In this document: piece after piece, positions 31,910 to 39,934 of the stretch
Numbering within the stretch: position 1 is the first letter of the stretch
Layout: each line of letters opens with the position of its first letter
Assembly (NCBI GenBank): GCA_021731045.1
Contig: JAKFYE010000040.1
Span: forward strand, 1 to 40,645
DNA: 40,645 bases
From: Bdellovibrionales bacterium
GTDB taxonomy: Bacteria; Bdellovibrionota; Bdellovibrionia; Bdellovibrionales; JAKFYE01
Reading direction: 5' to 3'
The notes under the pieces: model-generated
The model's database searches: none
Told to the model about the DNA's origin: nothing
What the model saw: only the letters and a program-made list of their open reading frames with translations
Program-made: the position numbers and the translations under genes

Positions 31910-32440
31910 ATGAAGATCGCGCCAATTGATATTGCCCACAAACAGTTTGCTAAAAAAATGATGGGTTTAAACCCGGAGGAAGTTCATCACTTTTTGCAAT
32001 CGATTGCGGAAGAAATGGAAAACTTAAGTCGTGAGCGTAATCATTTAAAAGAAACTTTACGTGAGAAGGATTTGCAAATCCACGAATACCGTGAACGTGA
32101 CAAGGCCCTTCGCGATACAATTGCAACGGCACAAAAGATGGGCGAAAAAATTACGCAAGAAACTCAGCGTGAGGCAAAACTAATTATTAATGATGCAAAC
32201 CAACAAGCCGATCTTATTGTAAAGGATGCGAGAGACTCATTAAAAAGAATTTACCAAGAAATTTCTGATCTTAAAAAAATCAGAATTCAATTTGATACAA
32301 ATATGAAAGCTCTTCTAAACGCACATCTTGGACTTTTGGAAAACCAAGATAACTACATGCCAAGACCTCAAATCTCAAAATCAGCAGAACCAATTTCCAC
32401 CCAAGTCTCCCCCCTACGCAGCTCCGAACCCTCCCTCTAA
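31910..32440 (+). CDS. DivIVA-domain coiled-coil protein
   Basis: A 176-residue protein. The N-terminal DivIVA-type segment (P-I-D-I-A-H-K-Q-F-A-K-K-M-M-G-L-N-P-E-E-V) leads to a long coiled coil (about 30-140, Glu/Arg/Lys-rich), then a short Ser/Pro-rich tail. DivIVA-like proteins sit at curved or polar membranes and recruit cell-division or growth factors. Its position just after yggS-proC mirrors the yggS...divIVA clusters of Gram-positive bacteria, which supports the call. There is a GGAGG-like site upstream at 31896. A copy of the dispersed motif begins at its stop codon. Confidence 0.88.
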   Translation: MKIAPIDIAHKQFAKKMMGLNPEEVHHFLQSIAEEMENLSRERNHLKETLREKDLQIHEYRERDKALRDTIATAQKMGEKITQETQREAKLIINDANQQADLIVKDARDSLKRIYQEISDLKKIRIQFDTNMKALLNAHLGLLENQDNYMPRPQISKSAEPISTQVSPLRSSEPSL

Positions 32441-32452
32441 GGGGACGGAGCC
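32441..32452 (+). repeat. Dispersed GGGGACGGAGCC motif, copy 4 (RAYT upstream side)
   Basis: Exact 12-base copy one base or less after the DivIVA stop codon and 81 bases before the RAYT ATG. It can pair GGACG (32443-32447) with CGTCC (32461-32465) to form a small hairpin, as REP elements do. Confidence 0.75.
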
Positions 32453-32532
32453 CATAATTTCGTCCTACTCCGGATGCCATAAGTTAGTAAACTCAAGCTG
32501 AGCTGGGCATTTAATTAGCTTAATTTTATTCC

Positions 32533-33237
32533 ATGCGCATTCCTCGTTCATTGCAGCTTTACGAAAACCACGGTTTTGTTCATCAATATTGGCGATGCCA
32601 CAACCGAGAATTCTATCTCCAGAATAACGCTATAAAATCTCTATATCTTCGCTGTCTTAAAGAGGCCCTGCTATCACATGCGAAAAATGAGAGCGTTAAA
32701 ATCCATAGTTATACCTGTATGGACAACCACTTCCACAGCACTTCAAGCTTTAATCAAGGAAGTCAAAAATTCTCAGCTTTTATGCGCCAAGCTCATTCAC
32801 TTTTTGGAGCTCGCTACAATCGACTTCATAAAAGATCGGGAAAAGTGGCTGAAGGACGGCCCAAAACTCCTCTGATAGAAAATAGCGAGTATCAAATGCG
32901 GGTGCAGTTTTATGTGGAAGCCAATCCTATTAGAGCGGGAAAATGTAGCCATAAACAATTGCGGTTTAACAAATATTCAAGCTACCGATTTTATGCTTAC
33001 GGAATTGAGGATGAGTTTACAAAAATGCTTTCCATTCCCGATTGGTATACAGAATTAGGTGCGAATGCTCGATTGAGACAACATCGCTACAGACGATTAT
33101 TTAAAGAGTATTTAGAAAAACTCTTAGATCGTACAGAGTTTTTTCAACCTTTTATCGGGACTGCAATATGGAAGCTTAGACGTATAATTACTCTCTCTCA
33201 CTTTTATATGGTTCCTAAAGATTTAAAACCAGGATAG
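32533..33237 (+). CDS. REP-associated tyrosine transposase (RAYT), IS200-like HUH family
   Basis: A 234-residue single-strand DNA transposase of the Y1 (HUH) family. The metal-binding H-F-H (His66, His68) sits in M-D-N-H-F-H, and the catalytic Tyr is most likely Tyr127 in F-Y-V-E-A-N-P-I-R-A-G, the family signature, followed by K-Y-S-S-Y-R. It is a single copy, lacks the tight IS200 ends, and carries a C-terminal extension (about 165-234) of basic residues. RAYT proteins typically move or maintain short palindromic REP sequences in the host genome. Motif copies in opposite orientation lie 81 bases upstream and about 240 bases downstream. It is probably domesticated rather than an active insertion sequence. 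Confidence 0.88.
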   Translation: MRIPRSLQLYENHGFVHQYWRCHNREFYLQNNAIKSLYLRCLKEALLSHAKNESVKIHSYTCMDNHFHSTSSFNQGSQKFSAFMRQAHSLFGARYNRLHKRSGKVAEGRPKTPLIENSEYQMRVQFYVEANPIRAGKCSHKQLRFNKYSSYRFYAYGIEDEFTKMLSIPDWYTELGANARLRQHRYRRLFKEYLEKLLDRTEFFQPFIGTAIWKLRRIITLSHFYMVPKDLKPG

Positions 33238-33504
33238 AACTTAAGTTAAAATATTAAATAAAAAATTTCGAAGCATTTAAGATTGGCTTTTTGTAGAGCT
33301 ATATTTTTTTTCTACTTTGAAGAGTAAGAGTTCAGATTTTCAAAGGTTAAAAATTAAATATCGAGTTAATATTCTATTTCATACATCAGGGATCGAGCAA
33401 ATTCCAAAATTATAATAAAAAAATGGGCCTGGAGTTGGGCGAAAATCGAGTAAAGGATTTGATTGCGCGGAGTTAGAGTCCGTCCCCGTGAGGGGGAAGT
33501 AGAC
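33238..33504. other. A/T-rich non-coding region downstream of RAYT
   Basis: No open frame worth calling is seen. The first 190 bases are strongly A/T-rich, unlike the flanks, and the last part returns to a G-rich sequence with the partial motif copy at 33479. It may be the downstream half of the RAYT unit. Confidence 0.5.
33479..33487 (-). repeat. Dispersed motif, partial copy 5 (RAYT downstream side)
   Basis: GGGGACGGA on the minus strand, 9 of 12 bases, in the opposite orientation to copy 4. Together they frame the RAYT gene as an inverted pair. Confidence 0.55.
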
Positions 33505-34200
33505 TTAGAAGGACATGAGGAGGGCCATATAGTAAATATTGGCTTTGTATTGGATTTCGGCGTCGCCTAGGGTTTTGAATTTTTTAGTTCGGCTTTCAAT
33601 TACTCTCATGGCAAAACGAAGACCGAATGTATTAGAAAAAGAAATTTCGGCACCACCTTCGCCGTAACGGCCAAAATCTAAAAGCGAATCTGTTTTTTTA
33701 TAGTTTTTTTGTCCGGTTGGCGTACTTACGACTTTTGAATCTAAATTATCGTATTTAATGGTGAAATATCCGCCCGTACCTCCTGCTTCGATGTAAGGTC
33801 GTATCCAGTAACCATCAATAATTTTCCATTTCAAACCTAGGCCGGCTTGAAAAAGCTCCGATGAAAAATTCACATCATTAGCGGCGTAACTTTCGCCCGA
33901 TAAATTTGAATAGCTGTAAATGGTTTGGCCAGTTGTCTTCATATAAGCCAAAGATAAATTCAGATAAAGATTAAAAAAATTGAAACCTTTTTCGGCGGCT
34001 ATAGCAACAAATTGACCTTGATCAAATCGCATATTTGAACTGAGCGGCTCAAGAATTTCCCACTCGACGAAACCCACACCGGCAGAGCCATTTATACCTG
34101 AAGGTTTAAAACCACTTGTATTTTGAGCCTTGGCAGCCGTTGCTGTTAAAAATAAAAATAGACTAAGAAAAAAGCCAACTCTGATGATTTGAGATAACAT
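33505..34200 (-). CDS. Outer-membrane beta-barrel protein
   Basis: A 231-residue protein with a signal peptide ending near A-K-A-Q. The mature part shows alternating hydrophobic and polar strands, e.g. G-F-V-E-W-E-I, L-Y-L-N-L-S-L-A-Y-M, F-Q-A-G-L-G-L-K-W-K and F-G-L-R-F-A-M-R, and ends in M-A-L-L-M-S-F. The aromatic last residue is typical of outer-membrane barrels recognised by BamA. It resembles OmpA/OmpW-like eight-stranded barrels, but no exact family is recognised. ATG 34200 is chosen over 34218 because AAGGAGGGG lies between the two. Confidence 0.78.
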   Translation of the reverse strand: MLSQIIRVGFFLSLFLFLTATAAKAQNTSGFKPSGINGSAGVGFVEWEILEPLSSNMRFDQGQFVAIAAEKGFNFFNLYLNLSLAYMKTTGQTIYSYSNLSGESYAANDVNFSSELFQAGLGLKWKIIDGYWIRPYIEAGGTGGYFTIKYDNLDSKVVSTPTGQKNYKKTDSLLDFGRYGEGGAEISFSNTFGLRFAMRVIESRTKKFKTLGDAEIQYKANIYYMALLMSF

Positions 34201-34232
34201 GACCCCTCCTTGGGACATTATGACATGAGAAA

Positions 34233-34337
34233 CTATTTTTTTGTCGCGGTTTTTTTGCGCTTTAGACGGGCCTTCTTTTTTCTTTGTGCAATTTTACGAT
34301 TCATCTTTGCAGACCTTCTATTGTTTCCTCGTCCCAT
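34233..34337 (-). CDS. Small basic protein, 34 residues
   Basis: A short reading frame with an excellent AGGAGG site 4 bases before its ATG. The product begins M-G-R-G-N-N-R-R-S-A-K and has 17 Lys/Arg among 34 residues, in a helix-like K/R/A pattern. The composition resembles tiny ribosome-associated or nucleic-acid-binding proteins, though I cannot name a family. It lies between two outer-membrane-protein genes on the same strand. The reading frame, the Shine-Dalgarno site and the compact spacing support a real gene; no other evidence is available. Confidence 0.72.
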   Translation of the reverse strand: MGRGNNRRSAKMNRKIAQRKKKARLKRKKTATKK

Positions 34338-34468
34338 TGATCCTCCTAAATAAGAATATCATTTTCCTAAATAGATGTAACAGTCTAGCTAGTCAGAGGT
34401 CAAGGTATGTCGAGCTAGATTTAACTCGTAACCTATATGAACCTTGTTTCTTTGAAGAAGACCTTCTG

Positions 34469-35563
34469 CTAGCGAGTTCTTTTTTTCAATTTTCTTTTTT
34501 GCTTAGATTTAGTATCCGGTTTGGCGGTACGCAATTTAACAGTTACGGGGGCTTTACTCTGCGAATCTGTAGAGAAATCTTCTTCAGTATTAATAACTGT
34601 TCTCTCTGGTTCATCAAAAACTTTTTCTTCCTGATAAGTTTCGGGGGTAAAATCTGCGCTGCCCATTTCTTGATTTCTTTTTGATTCATAAAAGCGAGAC
34701 TTTGTGGCGCCTCCAAGTATGTAACTGAGACTCAGCCAAAATGTGTCGCCGTAAGCCGTATTAACACCCGTGAGAGTGTGTGAGTAACCAAGACGAGTGA
34801 ACATTTCACTTCCTAAAGTAAAACCAATTGACCCACCAACCTCGGTTAAAGACGGATTAACTGAATAAAAACGTTGGCTGCTTGCATTTACACGAGCCAG
34901 TACAATGTTCCGATCTGCAGGAATATCTGTTTTAGCGTCATCTTGTAAGCTTTCGTATCCCCAAATTCCAGCGCTCAGTTGTACAAATTTAAAGGATTTA
35001 AAAATCTGAAAATCATAAGGCATTAAAGATGAACGGCCATCGTTTCTCATTGCGTAGCCAAGATAGAGGTACGTGCTTAAAAAGCTAAATCGTTTTGAAA
35101 GATACGAGCCGCCACGAAATTCTAAAACCCCTTCTGATAAAATGGCATCATCTGTATTTGGATCGACCGTAAGAATTGGCACAGTGACAACAAATTCTGG
35201 GATGAGATCCACAAAAGATGACCACAAGAGAAAATCACTACCTGCTTTAAAATCTGTTGGCGAAAAACGGGTACGCTGAAAATCGTATCCATTGCTATTC
35301 GCATATACAGCATCAAGGCCGGAGAATAGTGAAATTTTATTACTTACGTCGTAGGTAATTGAAGCCGTTGTAGTAAAAAGCGTGAGGGATTGGTCTGTTG
35401 TAAGATCCTTGGTCAATCCCTGTTTATCAAAATTGCGATGAGTTGAAAAATAACTCTCTTTAGCCTTAAAAATCCATCGTCCTTCTTTGTATCCAAATGG
35501 ACCAGCAAAAGATACGGAGCTTATTATTAAAGCAAAAAGCAAAATACGGTGACTAATCTTCAT
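34469..35563 (-). CDS. Outer-membrane-type protein with basic C-terminal tail
   Basis: A 364-residue protein with a signal peptide (M-K-I-S-H-R... S-F-A-G). Residues about 22-285 are beta-strand-like with many aromatic residues, e.g. I-S-L-F-S-G-L-D-A-V-Y, F-S-F-L-S-T-Y-L-Y-L-G-Y-A-M and F-W-L-S-L-S-Y-I-L-G-G, as in a barrel porin-like protein. Unusually, about 80 more residues follow: an acidic segment and then a strongly Lys/Arg-rich end (K-S-K-Q-K-R-K-L-K-K-R-T-R). A barrel normally ends in an aromatic strand, so the tail is probably a separate domain. It overlaps the end of acs by 11 bases, so the two genes are in one operon. Confidence 0.75.
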   Translation of the reverse strand: MKISHRILLFALIISSVSFAGPFGYKEGRWIFKAKESYFSTHRNFDKQGLTKDLTTDQSLTLFTTTASITYDVSNKISLFSGLDAVYANSNGYDFQRTRFSPTDFKAGSDFLLWSSFVDLIPEFVVTVPILTVDPNTDDAILSEGVLEFRGGSYLSKRFSFLSTYLYLGYAMRNDGRSSLMPYDFQIFKSFKFVQLSAGIWGYESLQDDAKTDIPADRNIVLARVNASSQRFYSVNPSLTEVGGSIGFTLGSEMFTRLGYSHTLTGVNTAYGDTFWLSLSYILGGATKSRFYESKRNQEMGSADFTPETYQEEKVFDEPERTVINTEEDFSTDSQSKAPVTVKLRTAKPDTKSKQKRKLKKRTR

Positions 35564-37502
35564 TAGATAGAGCTTCTAAGACTTTTGCGTCTTCAAGAGT
35601 TGTCGTATCTCCAATTGCAACTCCGTTAGTTGCGATTTCTTTGAGGAGACGTCGCATAATTTTTCCCGATCTTGTTTTGGGTAGTGAATCTGTAAAGCGG
35701 ATTTCGTCTGGACGGGCGAGTGCGCCGATCTCTTTGCTGACGTGAGATTTTAATTCCTGAATCATTTTATCATCCGCACGATCTTTCCAGGACTTTTCAA
35801 CCGTCACAAAAGCAACAACACTTTGACCTTTAAGGGCATCTGGTCGCCCAACAACCGCGGCTTCTACAACTGCTTCGTGGCTCACGAGAGCACTCTCAAT
35901 TTCTGCCGTACCCAATCTATGTCCGGAAACATTGATTACATCGTCGATTCGGCCCATGACCCAGAAATAACCATCTTGATCTTGGCGAGCTCCGTCCCCG
36001 GCAAAGTAGACACCTTTGTGCTCAGACCAGTAGGTTTGTTTGAATCTTTCGGGGTCACCCCAAATTCCGCGAGCCATGCTTGGCCAAGGGCGTGTAATGA
36101 TGAGGTAGCCACCTTCATTTGGCTTGGAGCTCCGTCCCTCTTTTGAGACGACGGCAGGAAAAATTCCAGGTAGGGGGAGTGTGCAACTACCTGGTTTAGT
36201 TGTTGTGGCGCCAGGCAGTGGGCTGATCATGATTCCACCTGTCTCAGTTTGCCACCAAGTATCGACTATTGGACATTTTTCTTTTCCGATAACTCGATTG
36301 TACCAAAGCCAGGCTTCCGGATTAATAGGTTCACCTACCGAACCTAACAACCTTAAAGAGGAAAGATTATACTTGTTCGGAATATCTTCTCCTTGCCCCA
36401 TAAAGGCGCGTATGGCTGTCGGCGCTGTATACAGTATTGTGATTTTATAATTTTGAATCATCTTCCAGAAGCGGCCCCAATCTGGATAATTGGGAGCCCC
36501 TTCATATAAAAAAACTGTCGCGCCTAATTGAAGTGGACCATAAACGACGTAAGAGTGTCCCGTAACCCAACCCACGTCCGCAGTACACCAATAAATGTCT
36601 TCGGCTTTGATATCAAAAACCCATTTAGTAGAAAGTTGCGTCCATAAGCAATAACCTGCCGTAGAGTGCATGATGCCTTTTGGTTTTCCGGTTGTACCGG
36701 AAGTATAAAGCGTAAACAAAAGATCTTCACTTTGACATGCAACGGGCTCACACTCTGCAGCTTTTGGTACAATCTCATGCCACCAAAAATCTCGGCCCAC
36801 TGTCATGTTCACGGTATTTTCAGCTCGCTTCAAAACCACTACACGTTTTACTGTAGGAGAATTTTGCAGAGCTCTATCGACTTCACTCTTTAAATCGAGA
36901 ATTTTTCCTTTGCGAGAAACTCCATCTGCCGTAATCACCGTTTGTGATTGAGAGTCATTAATGCGATCGCGTAAAGCTTGAGAACTAAATCCTGCAAAAA
37001 CGACGGAGTGAGCCGCACCCAAACGTGCACAAGCTAGCATCGCGGCTATAACTTCGGGAACAAGTGGCATATAAATTGTGACAATATCGCCTTTTTTAAC
37101 TCCGAGTGTTTTTAAAGCAGAGGCAGTACGATTGGTGAGCTGTGATAATTCTGAATACGTTAAACTTTTTTTGTCTTCGTTTTCGCCTTCCCAGATAAGA
37201 GCCGTTTTATTCCACACGGATGTGCCTTTATGTTTATCGAGACACTGCACAGAGGCATTAAGTTCGCCTCCATCAAACCATTTTGCAAAGGGTTCATCCC
37301 ATTCTAAAATCGTTTTGAAAGGTTTGGACCATTTAAGGTTTTCGCTTTGTGCTTTCCAAAAAGCGTCGGGATTTTTTTCGGATTCGGCATAGAGTTTTGA
37401 ATATTGTTCAAGCGAGGATATATGCGCGTTCTTAGAAAAACTTTGTGCGGGTGGAAACTTTCGATTTTCATGCGATAAGCTTTCGAATGATCCAGAGCTC
37501 AT
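35553..37502 (-). CDS. acs: Acetyl-CoA synthetase
   Basis: A 649-residue AMP-forming acetate:CoA ligase of normal length. The AMP-binding P-loop Y-T-S-G-T-T-G-K-P-K-G, the W-W-Q-T-E-T-G-G motif, Y-F-A-G-D-G-A, G-R-I-D-D-V-I-N-V-S-G-H-R-L-G and the C-terminal acetylatable-Lys motif S-G-K-I-M-R-R are all visible. It activates acetate for the TCA cycle or acetylation. The loop around E-G-R-S-S-K-P-N differs from the usual family sequence and carries a copy of the dispersed motif. It is divergent from the 37581 gene with 78 bases between, and the outer-membrane protein gene follows in the same operon. Confidence 0.96.
   Translation of the reverse strand: MSSGSFESLSHENRKFPPAQSFSKNAHISSLEQYSKLYAESEKNPDAFWKAQSENLKWSKPFKTILEWDEPFAKWFDGGELNASVQCLDKHKGTSVWNKTALIWEGENEDKKSLTYSELSQLTNRTASALKTLGVKKGDIVTIYMPLVPEVIAAMLACARLGAAHSVVFAGFSSQALRDRINDSQSQTVITADGVSRKGKILDLKSEVDRALQNSPTVKRVVVLKRAENTVNMTVGRDFWWHEIVPKAAECEPVACQSEDLLFTLYTSGTTGKPKGIMHSTAGYCLWTQLSTKWVFDIKAEDIYWCTADVGWVTGHSYVVYGPLQLGATVFLYEGAPNYPDWGRFWKMIQNYKITILYTAPTAIRAFMGQGEDIPNKYNLSSLRLLGSVGEPINPEAWLWYNRVIGKEKCPIVDTWWQTETGGIMISPLPGATTTKPGSCTLPLPGIFPAVVSKEGRSSKPNEGGYLIITRPWPSMARGIWGDPERFKQTYWSEHKGVYFAGDGARQDQDGYFWVMGRIDDVINVSGHRLGTAEIESALVSHEAVVEAAVVGRPDALKGQSVVAFVTVEKSWKDRADDKMIQELKSHVSKEIGALARPDEIRFTDSLPKTRSGKIMRRLLKEIATNGVAIGDTTTLEDAKVLEALSNED
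35989..35999 (-). repeat. Dispersed motif copy 6 (inside acs, 11 of 12 bases)
   Basis: GGGGACGGAGC in the coding strand, in frame as part of the conserved A-G-D-G-A of acs. The protein constraint alone may explain this one. Confidence 0.45.
36129..36138 (-). repeat. Dispersed motif copy 7 (inside acs, 10 of 12 bases)
   Basis: GGGACGGAGC in the coding strand, in a variable loop (E-G-R-S-S) with no obvious protein constraint, in a frame different from copy 6. Confidence 0.5.
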
Positions 37503-37580
37503 AGGTCCTCTAATGTGTTTGAAACTTAGAAAATTCTGTCATAGCCTTTTTGTAAAGTCATACTGTTTTGAGGTACAAAC

Positions 37581-38297
37581 ATGCGCGGACTCCTGATCTT
37601 CCTTACGGTTGTTTTTACAACTCCTTCTTTTGCCATGCATCGCAACGATTCTTGGATTCCTCAAACGCGAACACTTGATGAAGGTGTATTTCAAGTATCT
37701 CTCGATCGCCATGCGCAAGTGCAAAAGAAAAAGGAAGATCCAATTGGAATGGGGCACGAATCCACTTTGGGAACAAGTTATGGAATTTGGCAAAAAGATA
37801 TCGTTGGAGTTGAAGGTGGACTAGATTGGATTGAGCCTGCTGCCGAACAAGTAGTACAAGGAGTTTTTGCTCATGTCAGAATCCGAGTGAGTGATGTGGA
37901 GAAGGACGGTTGGGCCGTTGCTACAGGTATTGAGCGAATGGGTTTTGTTGCAAATAAAAATGATGTGAACATGATGTACGTAACGATGCAAAATCGATTT
38001 GCGGATAGATGGTTTGCCGGTGTTGGTGGCTATAGTGGCAGCTCGCGATTTCTTGTAGATCATAATGGCAAGGAAGATTCGAAAGGAGTTTTTCTTGGAA
38101 TATGGCGTCAAATACAAAAAGGACGGGGACGCCTGAATTTCGAGCATCAAGCTGGGGCGTCGTTCGTAGGCGTATCTTCGCTTGGTATGACTTTAGAACT
38201 TGCTGATGGTATTCACGGAACAGTCTGCTACGCTCTTTCCAATAATCAAAAACTTGTGAGAGATTTCATGCTCGCAAAAATAAGCGTAGATTTTTAA
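37581..38297 (+). CDS. Secreted hypothetical protein
   Basis: A 238-residue protein with a signal peptide ending in S-F-A. The mature part has alternating strand patterns (G-V-F-Q-V-S-L-D, V-F-A-H-V-R-I-R-V, W-F-A-G-V-G-G-Y-S-G, G-V-F-L-G-I-W) and ends in A-K-I-S-V-D-F, an aromatic last residue like a barrel outer-membrane protein. No family is recognised. It has only one Cys. The MFS transporter follows after 10 bases, so it is likely the first gene of a three-gene operon. Confidence 0.72.
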   Translation: MRGLLIFLTVVFTTPSFAMHRNDSWIPQTRTLDEGVFQVSLDRHAQVQKKKEDPIGMGHESTLGTSYGIWQKDIVGVEGGLDWIEPAAEQVVQGVFAHVRIRVSDVEKDGWAVATGIERMGFVANKNDVNMMYVTMQNRFADRWFAGVGGYSGSSRFLVDHNGKEDSKGVFLGIWRQIQKGRGRLNFEHQAGASFVGVSSLGMTLELADGIHGTVCYALSNNQKLVRDFMLAKISVDF

Positions 38298-38307
38298 GAA
38301 GGTGGAT

Positions 38308-39531
38308 TTGAAAAAAAAATCGCCCCTGGTCATTATTTTTCTAACAGTATTTATCGATCTCATTGGCTTTGGAATTATTATTCCACTGAGTCCTTATTTA
38401 GCTAAACAATATGGTGCAACCGAAATTGACATTGGTTTGTTACAAGCTTCGTACTCATTAATGCAGTTTTTGTTCTCTCCGTTTTGGGGCCGGCTTAGTG
38501 ACAAGTATGGTCGTCGGCCGATTATCCTTTTAAGTTTATTAGGATGTGGACTTTCTTACTTCTTATTCGCATTTGCTTCCGCATTTTGGATGTTGATGTT
38601 GGCGCGGTTACTCGCGGGCTTTTTTGGTGGAAATATTTCTGCGGCTTCGGCGTACATTGCCGATGTGACTCCGCCAGAATCTCGCTCTAAGAATTTAGGT
38701 TTAATTGGAGCCGCATTTGGTTTGGGATTTATTTTTGGCCCTGTTATTGGAGGCGTGCTTAGCGATATTGGCCCTAAAATTTCAGAACATCCACCCTTTG
38801 GTATTGGATTTTCAGCAGTAGGGGCGGGAGTTTTAAGTTTAGTAAATTGTCTATTTGCATTTTTTTACTTAGAAGAAAGTCTCAAGCATACGGGAGTTAT
38901 TCGACCTCAAGTTCATCGCTTGAAAATTTTAACCAAAAATTTAGCGCATCCGACACTTGCACGCTTAATGATTACATTTTTATTATCAGGGCTTGCAATG
39001 GCGCATATGGAGTCCATGCTTTTTTTATACGTCAAAGATGTTTTTGATTGGACCCTACAGCAGGCGAGTTTTGGATTTGCTTATGTGGGTGTGATGATTG
39101 TGTTTACCCAAGGATATTTGATTCGAAAATTGATTCCGAAGTTTGGAGAGCGAAAAATTTTAGTAACGGGGCTTGCGATGGGCGGCACCGGAATTTTTCT
39201 TTTAGGACTAGCAAGTACGGTTCCGATCTTGGCTTTCGCTAATACCATTTTAGCGTTAGGAGTAGGAATGGTAAATCCTTCAGCGATGGGAAGTATTTCT
39301 TTGCTTGCGAGTAAAGATGAGCAAGGTGGGACCATGGGGGTCACGCAAAGTTTAGCAGCATTAGGACGTATTATTGGCCCAGTTTCGGGTGGATATCTCT
39401 ATCATACCTTAGGACGTTCAACTCCATTTTTTACTGGTGGGGCGTTTATGATTTTAGGACTTTTTATTTTGATTCCAATTTTCTCGACGCTTCCTCAATC
39501 AGGTAAGTCTTCTGCCGTTGTTGGGCACTAA
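38308..39531 (+). CDS. MFS transporter, TetA/multidrug-like
   Basis: A protein of about 407 residues with 12 predicted membrane helices. Motif A between helices 2 and 3 is G-R-L-S-D-K-Y-G-R-R-P, and a motif-C-like stretch (G-L-G-F-I-F-G-P-V-I-G-G) lies in helix 5. These are characteristic of drug/H+ antiporters of the TetA or DHA1 type. The substrate is unknown; a resistance role cannot be claimed. GTG 38302 is the earliest start, but TTG 38308 lies better behind AAGAAGGTGGA. Its TAA overlaps the ATG of the rhodanese-like gene (TAATG). Confidence 0.9.
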   Translation: MKKKSPLVIIFLTVFIDLIGFGIIIPLSPYLAKQYGATEIDIGLLQASYSLMQFLFSPFWGRLSDKYGRRPIILLSLLGCGLSYFLFAFASAFWMLMLARLLAGFFGGNISAASAYIADVTPPESRSKNLGLIGAAFGLGFIFGPVIGGVLSDIGPKISEHPPFGIGFSAVGAGVLSLVNCLFAFFYLEESLKHTGVIRPQVHRLKILTKNLAHPTLARLMITFLLSGLAMAHMESMLFLYVKDVFDWTLQQASFGFAYVGVMIVFTQGYLIRKLIPKFGERKILVTGLAMGGTGIFLLGLASTVPILAFANTILALGVGMVNPSAMGSISLLASKDEQGGTMGVTQSLAALGRIIGPVSGGYLYHTLGRSTPFFTGGAFMILGLFILIPIFSTLPQSGKSSAVVGH

Positions 39532-39914
39532 TGGGCTTTACTAATTTTTTTAAATTTTTTTTTAAAACGGCTAGCCAAAAGAAAAAAATGAGTCCGAGTC
39601 AATCTTTGAAATCACAACTCGTAAATGAAATTTCGGCCTATCAGTTTAATAATTTAATTCGTAATCCGGTTCGTTTTGTTTTTTTAGATCTGCGAGCAGA
39701 CAAATCGAATCCGTATCCTAAGTCTATGCCTTCCGATGAATCGCAGGCATTGAGTTTTGTGCGAGCGAATGCTCCCAGTTTAGAATATCCCATACTTCTC
39801 ATTTGCGAAACGGGAAGCATTTCGAAACACGTGGGACTCCAATTGGCGATCGAAGGTTACACTAACGTCACGCTTTTAGCGGAAGGAACGAGCGCCTTAG
39901 AAAAAATAATCTAA
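39531..39914 (+). CDS. Rhodanese-like domain protein
   Basis: A 127-residue cytoplasmic protein. A basic N-terminal stretch (about 1-20) precedes a rhodanese-like domain with F-V-F-L-D-L-R-A (49-56) and the active-site loop I-C-E-T-G-S-I-S (Cys92). The loop differs from the usual C-x-x-G-x-R/S by lacking Arg, so sulfurtransferase activity is possible but substrate choice may differ. The second half ends in A-I-E-G-Y-T-N-V-T-L-L-A-E-G, like the G-x-x-x-V-x-x-L-x-G-G of the fold. It is coupled to the MFS transporter upstream. Confidence 0.78.
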   Translation: MGFTNFFKFFFKTASQKKKMSPSQSLKSQLVNEISAYQFNNLIRNPVRFVFLDLRADKSNPYPKSMPSDESQALSFVRANAPSLEYPILLICETGSISKHVGLQLAIEGYTNVTLLAEGTSALEKII

Positions 39915-39934
39915 AGCGCACAATTGAGATTTAT

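Noticed and set aside
34241-34684. Plus-strand open frame of 147 codons
   Set aside because: It is antisense to the 34-residue basic protein and to the end of the outer-membrane protein, and it is Phe/Leu-rich as expected from antisense of Lys/Glu-rich coding sequence.
35989-35999. Copy 6 of the dispersed motif as an inserted element
   Set aside because: It encodes the conserved G-D-G-A of acetyl-CoA synthetases, so protein constraint and codon choice are enough to explain it.
38308-39531. Tetracycline resistance gene
   Set aside because: The protein has general DHA1/TetA-like features, but drug specificity cannot be read from sequence and the context is not a resistance island.
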